Counted from the first letter of the stretch, positions 12,786 to 25,825 are shown. The stretch: DNA of 64,000 nucleotides from Erodium maritimum (GCA_963921825.1 OY997589.1:43038638-43102637), one strand, 5' to 3'. Translations and numbers: made by a program. The notes: generated from the letters alone by a model not told the origin.

Positions 12786-13900
12786 GTATTTGCATTCCAT
12801 TCAAATCAAATTTGAAGGCTTCCATAGTTATATAGCAGGTTTTTATGTCATTTATGTGTAGATCATGATTCTGTTCGATTTCCTGATTTCTAAACCTGAA
12901 TGTATGGGAAATGTGTTAAGAAATGTTCTCATTTTCTATAATGGTATTTTATTCATATAATAATTGTTTTCCCCGAATTTCTGTCATATAGATGTACATA
13001 GTATGAAATGATAATCACTTTTTTTTGTCTTGTTTCTTCTTGCAAGCTTAGTATCATTTCAATTGCATTCTACATTTATCCAGTTCAATTCGAAGTGTAT
13101 TTGGTGGCAGAAGTATTGTGGTTTGACATAAATTGCAACTGTTCTGTCTAAATCTATTTTGGATACTTTGATTTTCAAGTACAGTGCCGCAGAAAATTTA
13201 TAAGAAAAGAAACAGTAGAACCACAAGAGGTTTTTAATGTGACATAAGCTTGGTAATTTTTTGGTGTTCCTATGTGTTTGTTATGTCTAGAATCTTAGAA
13301 ATTTTGTACATTAATATGAATAAGAGGTCAACATCTTCAGGTTTGGATTGACTTTTCTGCTTCACAGCCTGGCCTTGAATTGAGTTAAAATTTAAGCATA
13401 TTTAGAGGTGGTGTATCTGAATTCTGACCACTTGAGCATATATCCTAAAAGTGATCAAGGTTGTGTGTTAATTGAAGCCATTGCTAATTTAAGGTAAAAA
13501 CTCCTGGCGTTTGGAGTATGAATACTTGTCCACATGGTCATTTAGAAAGATGTATTCCTGATCCATGGGAAGTCGATCAGCTGAGTAAATGGAACAACTT
13601 TGGGCTGTTAGTACCATGCTGAAAACTCCATCTGTAATATGGATCAGGTTGTCTAAATGGAAGGGGTTGCTTAGACGGTAATTATGTTAATTTGTTGAAT
13701 CTAAAATTAATAAATTACTTTAATACGACTCATATTGAGATTATATGTCAGATTAAGTAATTTGAAATATAACTCCATTGCAGTAACTCAAAATTACATA
13801 AAAAGAATGGATAGCCATCGGTTCTAGTAATTTCTCTCATATGTGGTCCAATACATTGGAAAAAGCCAAATGAACTTTTGACCACATTATAAGAAACAAG
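12786..13900. other. 3' UTR and downstream region of the bHLH gene
   Basis: AT-rich, no open frame of note. It should contain the bHLH 3' UTR and polyadenylation signals, but I could not fix the transcript end. No transposon ends were recognised. Confidence 0.5.
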
Positions 13901-16900
13901 AGATGAGACACTAACTCAGCCCGCCGCCTTCTTGCTTCTCCCCCCGCCGGTGATGGTCACGGTCGTGATTGTTACCGGCGGAGGCCTCCCTCTTTCTCAT
14001 TTCCTTCCTTCCCAGCCTGTTTCCTCTCCTCTCGCTCCTGCACGCGCGTCCTGACCTCTCTGTTTGTCTCCGGTGAACTCCTCTTGTCGTTTAGTTACTG
14101 CTAATTCTTCCTCGTCGATTTTCTCGCCAGATCCAGTTCAAGTAACCTTGTCTTCGACGGAAGGAGGTTGGGTTCGTGGTTTTGGTTTGGTTCTCTGACC
14201 ACGGGATCGTGCTCATTGTACCTGGTGCACCAGATGAGGTGTGGCTGTGGTTCGTGGCCTTCGGAGGTCGCCAGATCTGTCAGAATCTGGGGGCGTGTGT
14301 ACAGTTCTGCCGCTGCTGTGGTCGACTGGTGGTCTTCGCGTCGGAATTGTGGTTCTTGCTGGATGTTTGGCCGGTGAAGTCTTGCTCGCCGGCTCTTGAT
14401 CTGTATTGTGGTGGACGAAGCGGGTCGGGTACGGGTCTAGGGTTTGGTTGGCATCGGGTCGGACGGGTCGAAGCGGGACTGGGCCGAGTGGGTTGGGCTT
14501 CAGGCATGGAGCTGTTTGTGCCGGGTCTTTCTAGGCCCGGGCATGTCCGGGTAAGGTCCAATTTCGTGGGTAGTGACCCGGGCCGGGTCTTTGGATGGTT
14601 TTGACCGGTTCGGGTCGGATCCGGGATGGGTTGTTCAGCAGACCCGGTTTTGCGTTTTCTTGACTGCTTTCGTCAAGCTTCGTTGTTTTGTTTTACTGCT
14701 CCGGAGTGGGAGGTGTTTCTTCTCCTTTCGGGATTAGATTGTCACTGATTAGGTAAGTCGACTACCGGCTTAGTAGAGGTTTGAGTTCTGCTGGTTTCTT
14801 GGGTGTTGGCCCCCAGTATTTCCTTTCCTTAGTCGATTGTTGGGTTGGGAGCTCTTGTTCTCGAAATTTGGTTGTTTTTTTATAAGCTCGAAAAATTTGT
14901 TAATAAGACCGATTCCAAGAAAAGGAAACGGAATCCCCTGCATCAAATCAGGAGCAGGGTAAAAGAGGTCAAAAGACCCGAACACGCTTACAAAGGAATT
15001 CTGCTATGGGAGAACTATAAGGAAACCTTATCCCAAAAACAGGAAAAAAGAAAACAAAACAAACAACTAGTGAGCTGAATTCTGTCTAGCCTTATGAGAC
15101 GATCTCCACAAGGTCGAAACAGGAGGCGCTGCCTTGACGAATCTTTCCCGAGTCAAAGAACGAGCTCTCCAACGAGTAACGACAGTATAAGTAGGAGGCC
15201 GGCTCTTATGAGGTTTGAGGAGTGCTTCCTTCCAAGGACTGCTCTCCTTCTCCTCCGCTTCCACCGAGACTTTGGCTTCAATCAATTCCTGATGACCAGA
15301 ACAATCAATCTAACCCGCAATAGAGCCTCCGACTTTCACACCCGACCCTTCCTCACACCTAAGTGTCACACAGCGTGCCTCACTTGCGTGTGGCTCAGGT
15401 AACTTCGAAATCAATGAAGAATCATGGGTTTTAAGTCCCTGATCCTCAATCGATACACCCGAAACTCTCGTAACCGATTCGAAACTGGAAAAATTCGAAG
15501 CAAGTAGATCGTGAAAAGATTGGCACAAAGATTTTACGATCTCTGCCCGAGCCAAAATTGAAGAGCATTCAACCGCCGGAAAAGAATTTCGTTCACCATT
15601 CAGGAAGAGCTTCAAAATTGACCCAAACTCAGAAGGGCAGAGACTATCCTCCTTCCCTACCAAACCTCGTCCCTGTAATCCCAAACTGTTGTTCTGATTC
15701 ACAGAAACGACATCATCTTCAATTTGGAACCCCTTTGAAGGGTTTCGTCTCAAGCCTAGCAAAGGCCACGAAAAGCTTGAAGCCGTTTACTTTGAACCCA
15801 TCATACGCATCAATGGCTAATTGAGCTGACACCGAAGAATGATAATCAACAAAACCGAAACACTTGCCTTTTTTGTTAGGCCGCTTCAGAGCAATGGTGG
15901 ATATGATAGTACCGAACTCACTAAAAGTGGCCCGCATCCACTCATCCGAAGTAGCAAACTTTGGTTTTTGTTGTGTGATGATCGGAAGCTAGGAACATTT
16001 GTGGTGTCTCGTGGTGCTCAAGACTTTTGCTGACTAGCCTCAAAGCATATGTGGGATTCGGTTCTTCGTTCTTGTCGTTGATCGTTGAGTTTTGGGGGCT
16101 GTTTGTGTTGCTCGGGTCCAGGGTGCCTCTGTTGGCCTTGGTGCCTTTTCGATTCGGAACTGGGTCGGCTCTTGTTTAGTATTATTACAGTTTTTTCTGG
16201 TATCGGAAGGCTCAACTAGAGTTTCAACCTCAGTTCCCCGATCGTTTTGGCTTCCGTGGTCAGAGCATCCGGTTGGTTCTCCTCGTGTTGGTGACTAGCC
16301 CTTCAGTGGATTTTTGGAGTTTCAGTCATCCCCGGTGCTCAGGGATCGCCCTTTTCAAGTTTGTTGTCGTTCTCCTCCTGCTCGGATCCCCAGTGTGTCT
16401 CGCCAGCTCCTCCTCGTCCTGTTGTGGGGTGCGCTTCTCTGATTCGGTTCGTAGATCGTAGGTATACGATATAGACTTTCTGGTGTGGCTGTTGCAGGTG
16501 TTGGCCTCAACTCGGTGTTCTCCGCTGACATGTCAAAGTTCTCTTGACATTTGGAGTACTTTTGCTGGTACAGGATGTTGTTTCTCGTTTTAGGTCTGAA
16601 CCTGGGTAAGGAGCGTTTTCGTTGAACTGATTACTGGGACGTCTTTTATAAATTCATGCTTGCCTGCTGTTTTTCTGGTCTCATTTAGGAGTCCTTCGGC
16701 TCCTCCTCTTAATCGGCGGAGATGTGGGGTCGGATTCTCCTACCTCTCCGGTTGGATCATCTGTGTGTGTTAGTCATCGACAGATTAACTTGTTAATCGA
16801 GTTAATTGAGCTGTGTGAGGCTTGTAAGGCACAATTAAGCAGTAGAATTTTTAGGTTTTGGATCTTGCTCCAATGCTAAGGTGGGTGTTCTTGAGCTCGA

Positions 16901-17425
16901 CTAAGCCTCCCCATTCCAATTTGTCGTGGTGGGTTTTGGGGTCGGGAGAGTCGACTCCTTTCGAGTCGATCTGTGGTGTAGGCCCGGATTGGGTCTTCCT
17001 TGTGAAGACTGAGTAGTGCTCGTTTGCGTTGCCTGGCATCTGAGTTTAGATCTGTTACTCTCGGCATCCCCGTTTGCTGAGTATTGAGAAGTCGTTATTG
17101 CTAATCAGTTTATTTGTGCTTCATGTTGGCAAAATATGGGTGGTAGACCTTATTTTATGTGCTTCAAGGTTGTAATATTCGGTAGTTATGCCTTCATTAC
17201 AGCTCCTTCTCTTGTCCTGTTCCCTTAGTTTCTGTGAGGGTTTCTTTGTGTTCTTGGTTGCTTTCTCTGTCTTTTTCTTGTTGTTGATTCCCTTATAAGA
17301 CGACCTTGAGCGTCTTGGGGTTTCTTTTGAAGATCTGTATCTGGGTCTAGGTTGTAATCCTTTTTCACCTCGAAAGACGGTTTTATAAAATTTCAATATG
17401 CATTGTCCGTAAAAAAACAACAAAT
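13900..17425 (+). repeat. Probable LINE-derived, GT-rich non-coding repeat
   Basis: A long stretch with CT-rich start (13920-14110), phrases such as GTGTTGGCCCCC, and no conserved protein on the plus strand. It ends in TTGTAATCCTTTTTCACCTC, a TTTTATAAAATTT block and an A-run (17400-17425), which resembles the 3' tail of plant L1 elements. The tail is similar, on the opposite strand, to 38380-38470. It is split by the RRM retrocopy at 14870-15960. The 109-148 codon frames here (for example 14176-14604) are GC-rich and match nothing known to me. Confidence 0.35.
14870..15960 (-). pseudogene. RRM-containing retrocopy or LINE ORF1 fragment, disrupted
   Basis: On the minus strand an RNA-recognition motif begins abruptly near 15960 (FATSDEWMRATFSEFGTI) and includes the RNP1-like KGKCFGFVDYHS. 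One frameshift near 15740 moves the frame into a serine-rich linker (15310-15762). A stop at 15310 interrupts it, and the same frame resumes at 15285 and ends at 15067 after a basic tail (RWRARSLTRERF). About 200 bases of 3' sequence then end in CTTATAAAAAAAC near 14870, like a poly(A) tail. The 5' truncation plus A-tail indicate reverse transcription. It is either a retrocopy of a host RRM gene or an ORF1-only LINE derivative. I do not recognise the parent. Confidence 0.55.
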
Positions 17426-17492
17426 CAAAATTACATAACCCAAAACCAAATACACTGAAAAGTATGATTTTGATGAAATATCAAAAATTATG

Positions 17493-18985
17493 GGGGAAAC
17501 TTTACCTCACTACCCTAAAAATAGTTGCGTTTTGTCTCACTATTCTAGTCATAGTTTGTCGCACCTTACTATCCTAACTATCATTTTAGTTGCAGTTTAG
17601 TACCTACTGTTAGTTTCTGTCTATTTTCTATTCATTTTTTCATCCAAATCATTAAAAAGTACAAAATACCCCTCACCAACACTCAAATTTTCAGAAGTAT
17701 GCAATTGATTTTCAAAATTCTTTTATTTATTTATTTTATAAAAATTATTTTTTATTTTACAAAAAATTAAATTTTATTTAAAAAAAATTTATAAGCTACT
17801 TTAAAAATTCTATTTATTTATATATTATTTTTAAATTCAATTTTATTTTTAAAATTCAGTAAAAGTCAGATTTTCATTTTTTATTTCTTTATGTTAATTC
17901 TTTATTTTCAGTTTCAGTTTTATTTAAAAAATATTTTTTATTTAAAAAATATTTTTTCATTTTGATACCCATGTTCGTAAGCCTCCCCAATTTCATTTCA
18001 TTTGCTGCTTAGTGGTATTCTCTTCTTAGTTTTATGTTTTTTTTATGTAATTTCCATATCATTTTTTAGTTTGGGTAATCAAACAAAGCCACAACCACAA
18101 CCTCCAAAATCTAAATCAGCAGAGCCACAAACCTGTTTGTTTGCCCACAAAGCAATGAAATCACACAACACACAAATGAAGATTATAAACTCAAAACTAA
18201 ACTCAGCACCCCAAATTAACAAAAGCCAGACTATAAAACAACCTAACCTAAGCTCATTTGAGCTGAAACCCCAAACCCAACAAAAAACCCAAACTCCAAA
18301 ACCATTTCAAAAATCAGATTTGAGAAGGACAAAAAGAGTCTAAAACTACCAAATCCCTAAAATAAGAATCACAAAAATCCCAATCATCACGAACCCATTT
18401 TCTAGAAACACAAACCAAAACAAAATCTCAAATCAAATTCTCCTTTTTTTTTTCAGAATACAAAACCCATCATCACGAACCCATCTTCTGGAAACACAAA
18501 TCAAAACAAAATCACAAAAATCAGAGAGAAAGAGGCCGAGGAAGCAGAGAGAGAGAGGCTGGAGATGAGCCTTCCTTCGGACCAAGACCATGACGCCGAC
18601 AAGCCTTCCTTCGACGAGCTCGTAGACGACGATTTCGGTTTCGTGACAAAAACAGAGACGATTTCAAGGGCTTTTCATGTGCTGTGAGGAAGAAGATAAG
18701 AGAGCAAGGAGTAAACGGGGGTGGGGGCGGCTGAGAATGAAATGGAATGGGGTCGTGGAATAATTTAGGGTTATGAATGTTGAAGTGGTACTTTTGGTAT
18801 TCTATTAAAAGGCATGGTCATGTGCCTGACACATTACCATTTTTCATCCAAAATAGATGGAAAACTAATGGTAGGTATTAAATTGAAACTAAGATGATAG
18901 TTAAGGTAGTGAGATGCAACAAACTATGACTGGGGTAGTGAGACAAAACACAACTATTTTTAGGGTAGTAAGGTAAAGTTTACCC
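17493..18985. mobile_element. 1.5-kb TIR DNA transposon, possible gene-capturing (Pack-MULE-like) element
   Basis: The first ~150 bases (GGGGAAACTTTACCTCACTA...) are an imperfect inverted copy of the last ~150 (right end, read inversely, GGGTAAACTTTACCTTACTA). Flanks AAAATTAT (left) and AAAACTAT (right) could be a target duplication with one change. The interior is AT-rich at the left. At 18360-18520 it holds a direct duplication of about 90 bases (CATCACGAACCCAT marker). At 18565-18687 it has a GC-rich 40-codon frame unlike the rest. No transposase is present. Confidence 0.7.
18565..18687 (+). other. Small 40-codon frame inside the TIR element
   Basis: Begins MSLPSDQDHDADKP and continues with acidic residues (DELVDDDFGF), preceded by a purine-rich GAGAGAGAGG leader typical of plant 5' UTRs. 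It may be a captured first exon of a host gene. The source is not recognised and no downstream exon was found. Confidence 0.35.
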
Positions 18986-19563
18986 AAAACTATATACACA
19001 AATCTATGGAACTTTCTTTTTCAAACTCATCTTCATCTTCCACCTAAATCGTAATCCTTTTCTTGTTGAAAATAAGCCTTCTTGTGGAAGAGTAGGAGCT
19101 GATAAATAAAGATCTATTTGTTCAGTTGAACCCGTCATTGTTCTAATCTTGGTGTTATCAACTAGTTACCACTATTATTTTGTACAAGTAATTCAAACCA
19201 AGTAATTGACTTATACGCAAAAGCCCTAAAATCATCCCCTTTCTATACTGTCGTCTCCGACAATTTTTGCGGCCTTAGGCCATGGACGTCGCCGGATCCC
19301 TTCATCCCTTCTTCTTTCTTTCCTTTTTTTTGCCCTCTCCTCCTCCATCAGATCTTTTTCCTCGCTCTCAATCATGGGGTCGAATCTATATCTAGACCCC
19401 CGTTCTCTCTGCCGACCTCTCTAGTCTTCTCCATTCCTCTCTTTCTCCATGGAAGCTTTTTCTTTGGTGGTCGCCGGTTGTTGGCGTTGTCCTCTAACGC
19501 GGTGGCGGTTCATCCATCATCCGAGGGGTTTGGTTTTCTTTAGGCTCGATCCCGCTCTTTCTT
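18986..19563. other. Non-coding region, nothing recognised
   Basis: No gene seen. From about 19260 the sequence becomes CT-rich, like the start of the GT-rich repeat at 13.9 kb. Confidence 0.4.
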
Positions 19564-20465
19564 GGTAAGCTCTCATCTCTTCCCTCTTTACTTGATATTC
19601 CCTTTCCCCTCTTTTGGGTTATGGGTGTTTCCGGCTTTTGTTGAAGATTTGGTAGTACGAGGTTGGGGGTTTTGTTTTCTGGTTGGGCTGTACTCAGGAG
19701 CGGTGTCAGCTTGAGCGTTCTCTGGTGTTTCTTCCGTGTGCTTAACCTCTATTCGATTTTTAGTGCCTATGCTACTCCACCTGTTTTCCCGCTTGGTTTC
19801 TCATGCGTCAGTTTGTTTCGTTGGTTTTCTGGTGCTGGCCCCCGACGTGGTGGCTTCGTCTTTTTTATTTAGGTTCCATCTTCTCTCCATCCTTATGTTT
19901 CCTATTTCTTCCACTCCTCAACCACGATAGTTGGTTGGGGCCTCACGGTTCTGTTGGTGTTGGCCCCCGTGAGGAGTTTAGTTGTGGCCCTGTTTGAAGA
20001 TCAGTTAGATGCGCGGTAAGCTCTCCTCTCTTCCCTCTTTACTTGATATTCTCTTTCACCTCTTTTGGGGTATGGGTGTTTCTGGCTTGTGTTGTAGATT
20101 TAGTAGTGCGAGGCTGGGGGTTTCGTTTTCTGGTTGGGCTGTACTCAAGAGCGGTGGCGGCTTGAGCGTTCTCTGGTGTTTCTTCCGTGTGCTTAGCCTC
20201 TATTGGTCTTTAGTGACTGTGCTACTCCACCTGTTTTCCCGCTTGGTTTCTCTTTGCGTCAGTTCGTTTTGTTGGTTTTCTGGTGCTGGCCCCCGACGTG
20301 TGGCTTCGTCTCTTTGACTTAGGTGACCCATCTTCTCCTCATCCTTATGCTGCCTGTTTCTTCCAATCCTCAACCACGATAGTTGGTTGGGGCCTCACAG
20401 TTTGTTGGTGTTGGCCGCCGGTAGGCGTTCAGTTGTGGCCCTGTTTGAAGATCAGTTAGATGCGC
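19564..20465 (+). repeat. 451-bp tandem duplication
   Basis: Two units, 19564-20014 and 20015-20465, each open with GGTAAGCTCTC and close with CAGTTAGATGCGCGG. They share GAGCGTTCTCTGGTGTTTC and CTCAACCACGATAGTTGG at equivalent places, with scattered base changes and small indels. No conserved protein frame spans a unit. Confidence 0.85.
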
Positions 20466-21129
20466 GGTGGAGGGTTTTGGTGATCCAATTTCTAGGGTCG
20501 GAGGTGTAATGTTGTCGGCAGCGTTGGTTCTGTGAGATGTTGGGTTGCTCGTAAGTTTCTCTAGGGTTTCGGTGTGTTGACTTTGGGCCATTGATGGCCC
20601 AAAATCTGTTTCGTTAGTTTCATGGGCTTCATGTTTGTAAAATTTAGGTTTATGACCTGTTTGTTTCCGTGTTTGTTCTGTCTTGTTTTCTAGTTTATTT
20701 CATGGTTGTAATATCTCGATTGTAGACCTGGTGTTGAGGCTCCCTTGTTGGAAAGCTATATTGTTGAGGTTCTTATGTCGGAATACTCGGTTGTTGTATT
20801 GGGCGAATACTGGATACTAGACTTTTTATGTCTTCTTTTATCTCATAATATTTGATTGCTTGAACCAGACTGACATTCCAGCCTCCACTAGTTATCTCAT
20901 GATATGGTAGCTAATCTTATTGGGAGGAGAGGGTTTAAAACAATGTGTAGAGGAGTGAAAATGCTGTAAGGAAAAAGAGATTAATACCTCACTATATCAT
21001 GCTAGTTGCTATTAATGCTCGAATTAGCCGTTAAAAATGACAGGCTATATTTTTGGTAGTATTGCAAAATAATTAATTACATAAATGAGTCTTAAGAATA
21101 TATTCATTGTAATAAAGTTTAATCAAACA
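20466..21129. other. Non-coding region, nothing recognised
   Basis: Continuation of the GT-rich repeat to about 20730, then AT-rich intergenic sequence. No gene seen. Confidence 0.4.
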
Positions 21130-21447
21130 AAATACATATATCTAACTATCCCGAGTAAAATGGTAAGACATTAAACAAATTACAAATATCTAAACATCTT
21201 TGAATCGTGTTCATATGTGCTCCAGTAAATTTCAGTTGTCTATGTAAGTCTTGTTGACGGATTCGGAAAAGTTTCTCCACAATTGTACTGAAATCAAGCC
21301 GCTGCCCTAGGTTAAAGTCTTCGTATACATTCAGAGAATATCTGGAGAAACTATAAGTCAACATCCGTATTGCACCCATGCATTATATAGTGCATAGTGA
21401 ACCAAGAACACAAAAGGTGTCATAAATTTAAACAATAGAGTGGCAAC
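21130..21447 (-). pseudogene. PIF/Harbinger-like transposase remnant, downstream part
   Basis: Minus-strand frame 21146-21379 begins MGAIRMLTYSFS, resembling the AAIRMLAYG segment found in the N-terminal region of plant PIF/Harbinger nucleases. It then continues without a DDE core. It lines up with the upstream part at 25969-26330 once copia element B is removed. Confidence 0.45.
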
Positions 21448-21591
21448 TGTTAGAGATAGAGTTTTTGAATACATTCAAATACTTAGATATATACTGTATA
21501 GATTTTTAAGTGTATGATCCTATCCACAATTGTATACAATATACATAATGAAATGGAATAAACATTGACGGTTGAAATCCCAAATCGGTCA
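21448..21591 (+). repeat. 5' LTR of copia element B
   Basis: A 144-bp LTR, TGTTAGAG...GGTCA, matched by 25826-25968 with about eight or nine differences by eye. Immediately after it, TGGTATCAGAG (21592-21602) is the tRNA-iMet primer binding site. Such short LTRs are usual in the Ale/Retrofit type of copia elements. Confidence 0.9.
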
Positions 21592-24500
21592 TGGTATCAG
21601 AGGAAAGTCAAATCTAATTTTCTCTTCCGCTTCCACTTTGCTTCTCTTTCAGTTCGTGTTTCTCCTGCTGATCGCGATTCCTATCCTATGCTGATCACGT
21701 CTCTTCTGTCAGTTCATGACTACAACATGCGATTTCATCCTCTGCTGTTGCGGCTGAAGCCCTCCTTTCTTCTCTGCTGATCGCGTCTCTTCTATCAGTT
21801 CACGACTACAACCTGCGATTTCATCCTCTGCTGACCGTGATTCCTGTCAGTGCTGCGACTGAAGCCCTTTTCTCCTATACTGATCGCGATTCTTGTCTGC
21901 GATTGAAGCCCGTGCATCCCATATCTCAATCGCAGTCCACGTCTAATCAGTAGATTCAGTCCAAATTTTCCTCAGGGCCATGAATTCTTATTTCACGCAG
22001 ATCCAGTCAAAAATTTTGGAACTATTCTGCAATTTGCAGCCATCTCAATCGCAGTCCATGCCTGCAACACCTGCGATCCCTGTTCATCGCAGTAGTATTC
22101 CGACTGTGTTTAATTCATATCTCTGGATTCCGTGCGTTTCTTCTCTGCAAAACGCAACCGCAACCATCCAGGTGCACCGATCAGACCACCAAGCGTCTCT
22201 CCCCGACAACAATGGCTGACCCAAGAATTTATCCGGCAAAAAGCGTCTATGGAGATCCTGCTAAGGATGGAGCTGATCGAACTTCAACTCGGGGTTCTTC
22301 TACCCATAGTAGCTCTCGTTCTTCTGCTCGCCAATCTGCGTCTTGGTGGCCTAATCAGCAGGCTCCGTGGGCTGGTCTTCCTCCACAGGCCTGGAATGGC
22401 CAGCAATACAACTGGACTGGGCCGCCCGCTTGGGCCCCTCATCCTTGGCCCGAACAGCAGCAGTAGCACATGATGCCACCATATCCTTCCCCTACCGCGA
22501 CTGTGCCTGTAAATTGGCTGCGTGGACCGCAACCTCAACAAGTTCAGAATGGTGTCTTGGGCCCTCGACCCACTTCTGTTTCGTAGGCTCATATTACAGT
22601 ACCCACTGATATTACTAATGCTATGGCTAATTTGTCCATGCAGCAGGCCCATGACGGTCACTGGTACATGGATTCGAGTGCTTCCTCCCACATGACTGCG
22701 AATTCAGGTACTCTACGATCTTATGTTAATTCAAGCACTTCTCGTTCGGTTATAGTGGGTGATGGAAATAACATTACTATATCTGGTTATGATCAAGCGT
22801 CATTATTTACCACACATCCCCAATATACTTTAAACAATGTTATCCATGCCCCTAAGCTTGTGAAAAATTTGGTTTATGTGCGCCGTTTTACCTGTGATAA
22901 TAATGCCTCGATTGAATTTGACCCTTTTTGTTTTTCAGTAAAGGATTTTCGGACGGGACATCTGGTTTTGAGATGCAATAGCACATGCAATTTTTATCCC
23001 ATCACACCTGATGTTTCATTTCCCTCATCACTTCCTTTTTCAGCTTCTGCCACTGTGTCTTCATGATTGTGGCATTCTCGCTTAGGTCATCCGGGTGCAC
23101 TGGTGTTTAATTCTCTTCGCAATGCAAAACTTATTGGTTGTACGAACACTTTTAATTATGTCTGTCAGTCTTGTGAACTTGGAAAACATGTTAAACTTCC
23201 TTTCCATACTTCTATGACTCTTACTTATGCGTCATTTGATATTGTGCATGCTGATCTGTGGACATCACCTGTTTTAAGCACTTCTGGTCATAAATATTAT
23301 TTGGTATTACTTGACGATTTCACTAATTTTGTGTGGACATTCCCTTTAGGCAAGAAATCTGACGTGTTTAATACCCTTATTTCATTTAGTGCTTTGATTT
23401 CTACAAAGTTCGGGTTATCCATCAAATTTTTTAAATGTGATAATGGAAAAGTGTTTGACAATTCGTCATTTCGTGCGTTCGGCGCTTCCTCGGGATTGGT
23501 GTTTCGATTCTCGTGTCCTCATACTTCGTCTCAGAATGGACGGGAAGAGCGTAAAATCCGGAGTCTCAACAATATGGTTCGTACGCTCCTTCTTCACGCG
23601 TCGATTCCAGCGTCTTATTGGCAATATGCTCTTTTTATGTCCACATACTTGTCAAATATTCCTCCGTCTAAATTGCTTAATTTCTCTTCTCCCACATACA
23701 CTCTTTATCGTCGTGTTCCCCCTTATTCTCACCTTCGCATCTTCGGATGCTTGTGTTTTCCATTGTTTCCTTCTGTCACCATTAATAAATTGCAGGCTCG
23801 TTCAACTCCATGTGTGTTTGTCGGATTTCCTCCCAATCATAGAGGTCATGTTTGTTTTGATTTAAAAGCAATTAAATTTATCATTTCCAGCCATGTATTA
23901 TTTGATGAAACGGTTTTCCCTTTTTCGTGTACTTTTACCCCTCCGAACCTACCTATGATTTTTTATCCAACCCGATATCCCCGGCTTCCCAAACTCAGCT
24001 ATTATTCGGTCCTTCTTCCACTGATCGGCCCAATAGCACTGAGCCCAATCCCCAGCCCCTCGACCACATACCCACACGCCTGCCCCAGCTACAGCATCTC
24101 CACCTGCTCGTGTGTCCTCATCCATGCGACGCGGGCCTGACCCACCAGCTATTACCAGCCCGGCCGTGTCCCAGCCTGCTTTCCATATCCCACTGGGCCA
24201 AGCCCAGTCCCCACCTCAGCCCTCCCCCACATCACTAAGCCCATAAAATTATTTTACCTTCACTCTACCACATATATTTCTCCTATACCTCGTAATCCTA
24301 AGGATGCTCTACTTGATCCGAATTGGAAACTTGCTATGACTAACGAGTTTAATGCTTTGGTTAATAACAAAACGTGGGTCCTGGTTCCACGTCCTGTAGG
24401 AGTGAATATTATTCGTTCCATGTGGATTTTTCGTCATAAAACTCGTTCTGACGGTTTTGAGCGGTATAAGGCTCGACTTGTTGGTGATGGCAGGTCTCAG

Positions 24501-25825
24501 CAGATTGGCGTTGATTGTGATGAGATGTTCAGTCCCGTGGTCAAACCTTCGACCATTAGTACTGTACTTAGCATTGTTGTGTCTCGTTCTTGGTCCATTC
24601 ATCATCTCGATGTCAAGAACGCGTTCTTACATGAGAACATTAACGAGACGGTCTACATGCATCAGCCTCTTGGGTTTCGCATTTCCACTCATCCGGATTT
24701 TGTTTTCCTATTGAACCGATCCCTCTACGGTCTCTATCAGGCACCTCAGGCTTGGTACCAACGATTTACTGATTTCGTATCTTCGATTGGTTTTTCTCAT
24801 AGTAGGTCGGACCACTCATTATTTATCTATCAGCATGGCAATGACACCGCTTATATATTGTTATATGTTGACGACATCATACTTGCTTCTTCGAATGAGT
24901 CTCTCCAGCTATTGATTATGTCATGCCTCAGCTCCGAGTTTGCTATGAAGGACTTAGGTCCTTTATCATATTTCTTAGGCATTGCTGTCACTCGCAGCTC
25001 CGATGGCTTGTTTCTTTCCCAACATAAATACGCCACCGAAATTATAGCTCGTGTTGGCATGTCCTCCTGTTCGGCATCAACAACTCATGTTGATACTCAA
25101 GGGAAGTTCGGAGCCTCTGATAGTTCTCCCTTTGAGAATCCATCTTTATACCGCAGTGTTGCACGGGCGCTTGAGTACCTCACTTTCACGAGACCTGATA
25201 TTTCATATGCAGTTCAGCAAGTGTGTCTGCATATGCATGATCCGATGATTAGTCACATGGGCGCTTTGAAGCGTATTATCTGATATCTATAGGGCACGAC
25301 ACACCTTTGTCTTCACTTGTACTCCTCGCCTATTTTCGGCCTAGTTTTTTACATGGATGCTGATTGGGCTGACTGTCCAGACACTCGCAGCTCCACTTCT
25401 GGATACTGTGTGTTTTAGGGGACAATCTTGTCTCTTGGTCCTCTAAACGTCAGCCTACCCTTTCTTGCTCCAACACTGAGGCAGAATATCGAGCTGTTGC
25501 TAATATTGTGTCTGAGACTTGTTGGCTTCAGAATATTCTGCTAGAGCTTCATTGTCCTCTCTCCCGAGCTACATTAGTCTACTGCGACAACATCGGTGCC
25601 ATATATCTGTCTGGAAATCCTGTTCAGCATCAGCGCACAAAGCATATCGAGCTTGACATTCATTTTGTCCGGGAAAAGGTTGCCAAGGGCCATGTTCGAG
25701 TACTCCACGTCCCTTCGCGTTCCCAAATTGCCGTTGTTTTCACTAAAGGCTTGCCGAGAGTTCTGTTTCTTGATTTTCGGTCCAGCCTAAACGTTCGCGA
25801 ACCTCCCGTTCAGACTGCAGGGGCG
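21592..25825 (+). pseudogene. Gag-pol region of copia element B, disrupted
   Basis: Copia order on the plus strand. A shortened, rearranged gag is at 21980-22610 (PAWAPHPWPEQQQ then a stop). Protease-like WYMDSSASSHMT is near 22663, where the catalytic DSG reads DSS. GAG-pre-integrase WHSRLGHPG starts near 23070. The integrase keeps D (HADLW), D (KCDNGKVF) and E (QNGREERK) at 23250-23560. Reverse transcriptase is at 24336-25283, with HHLDVKNAF and an intact LLYVDDIILAS near 24865-24890. RNase H is at 25340-25830, broken by stops and at least one shift (YMDADWADCPD, then TKHIELDIHFVREK). Stops at 22465, 22585, 23064, 25281 and elsewhere make it non-functional. Gag is notably short for the type. 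Confidence 0.9.
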
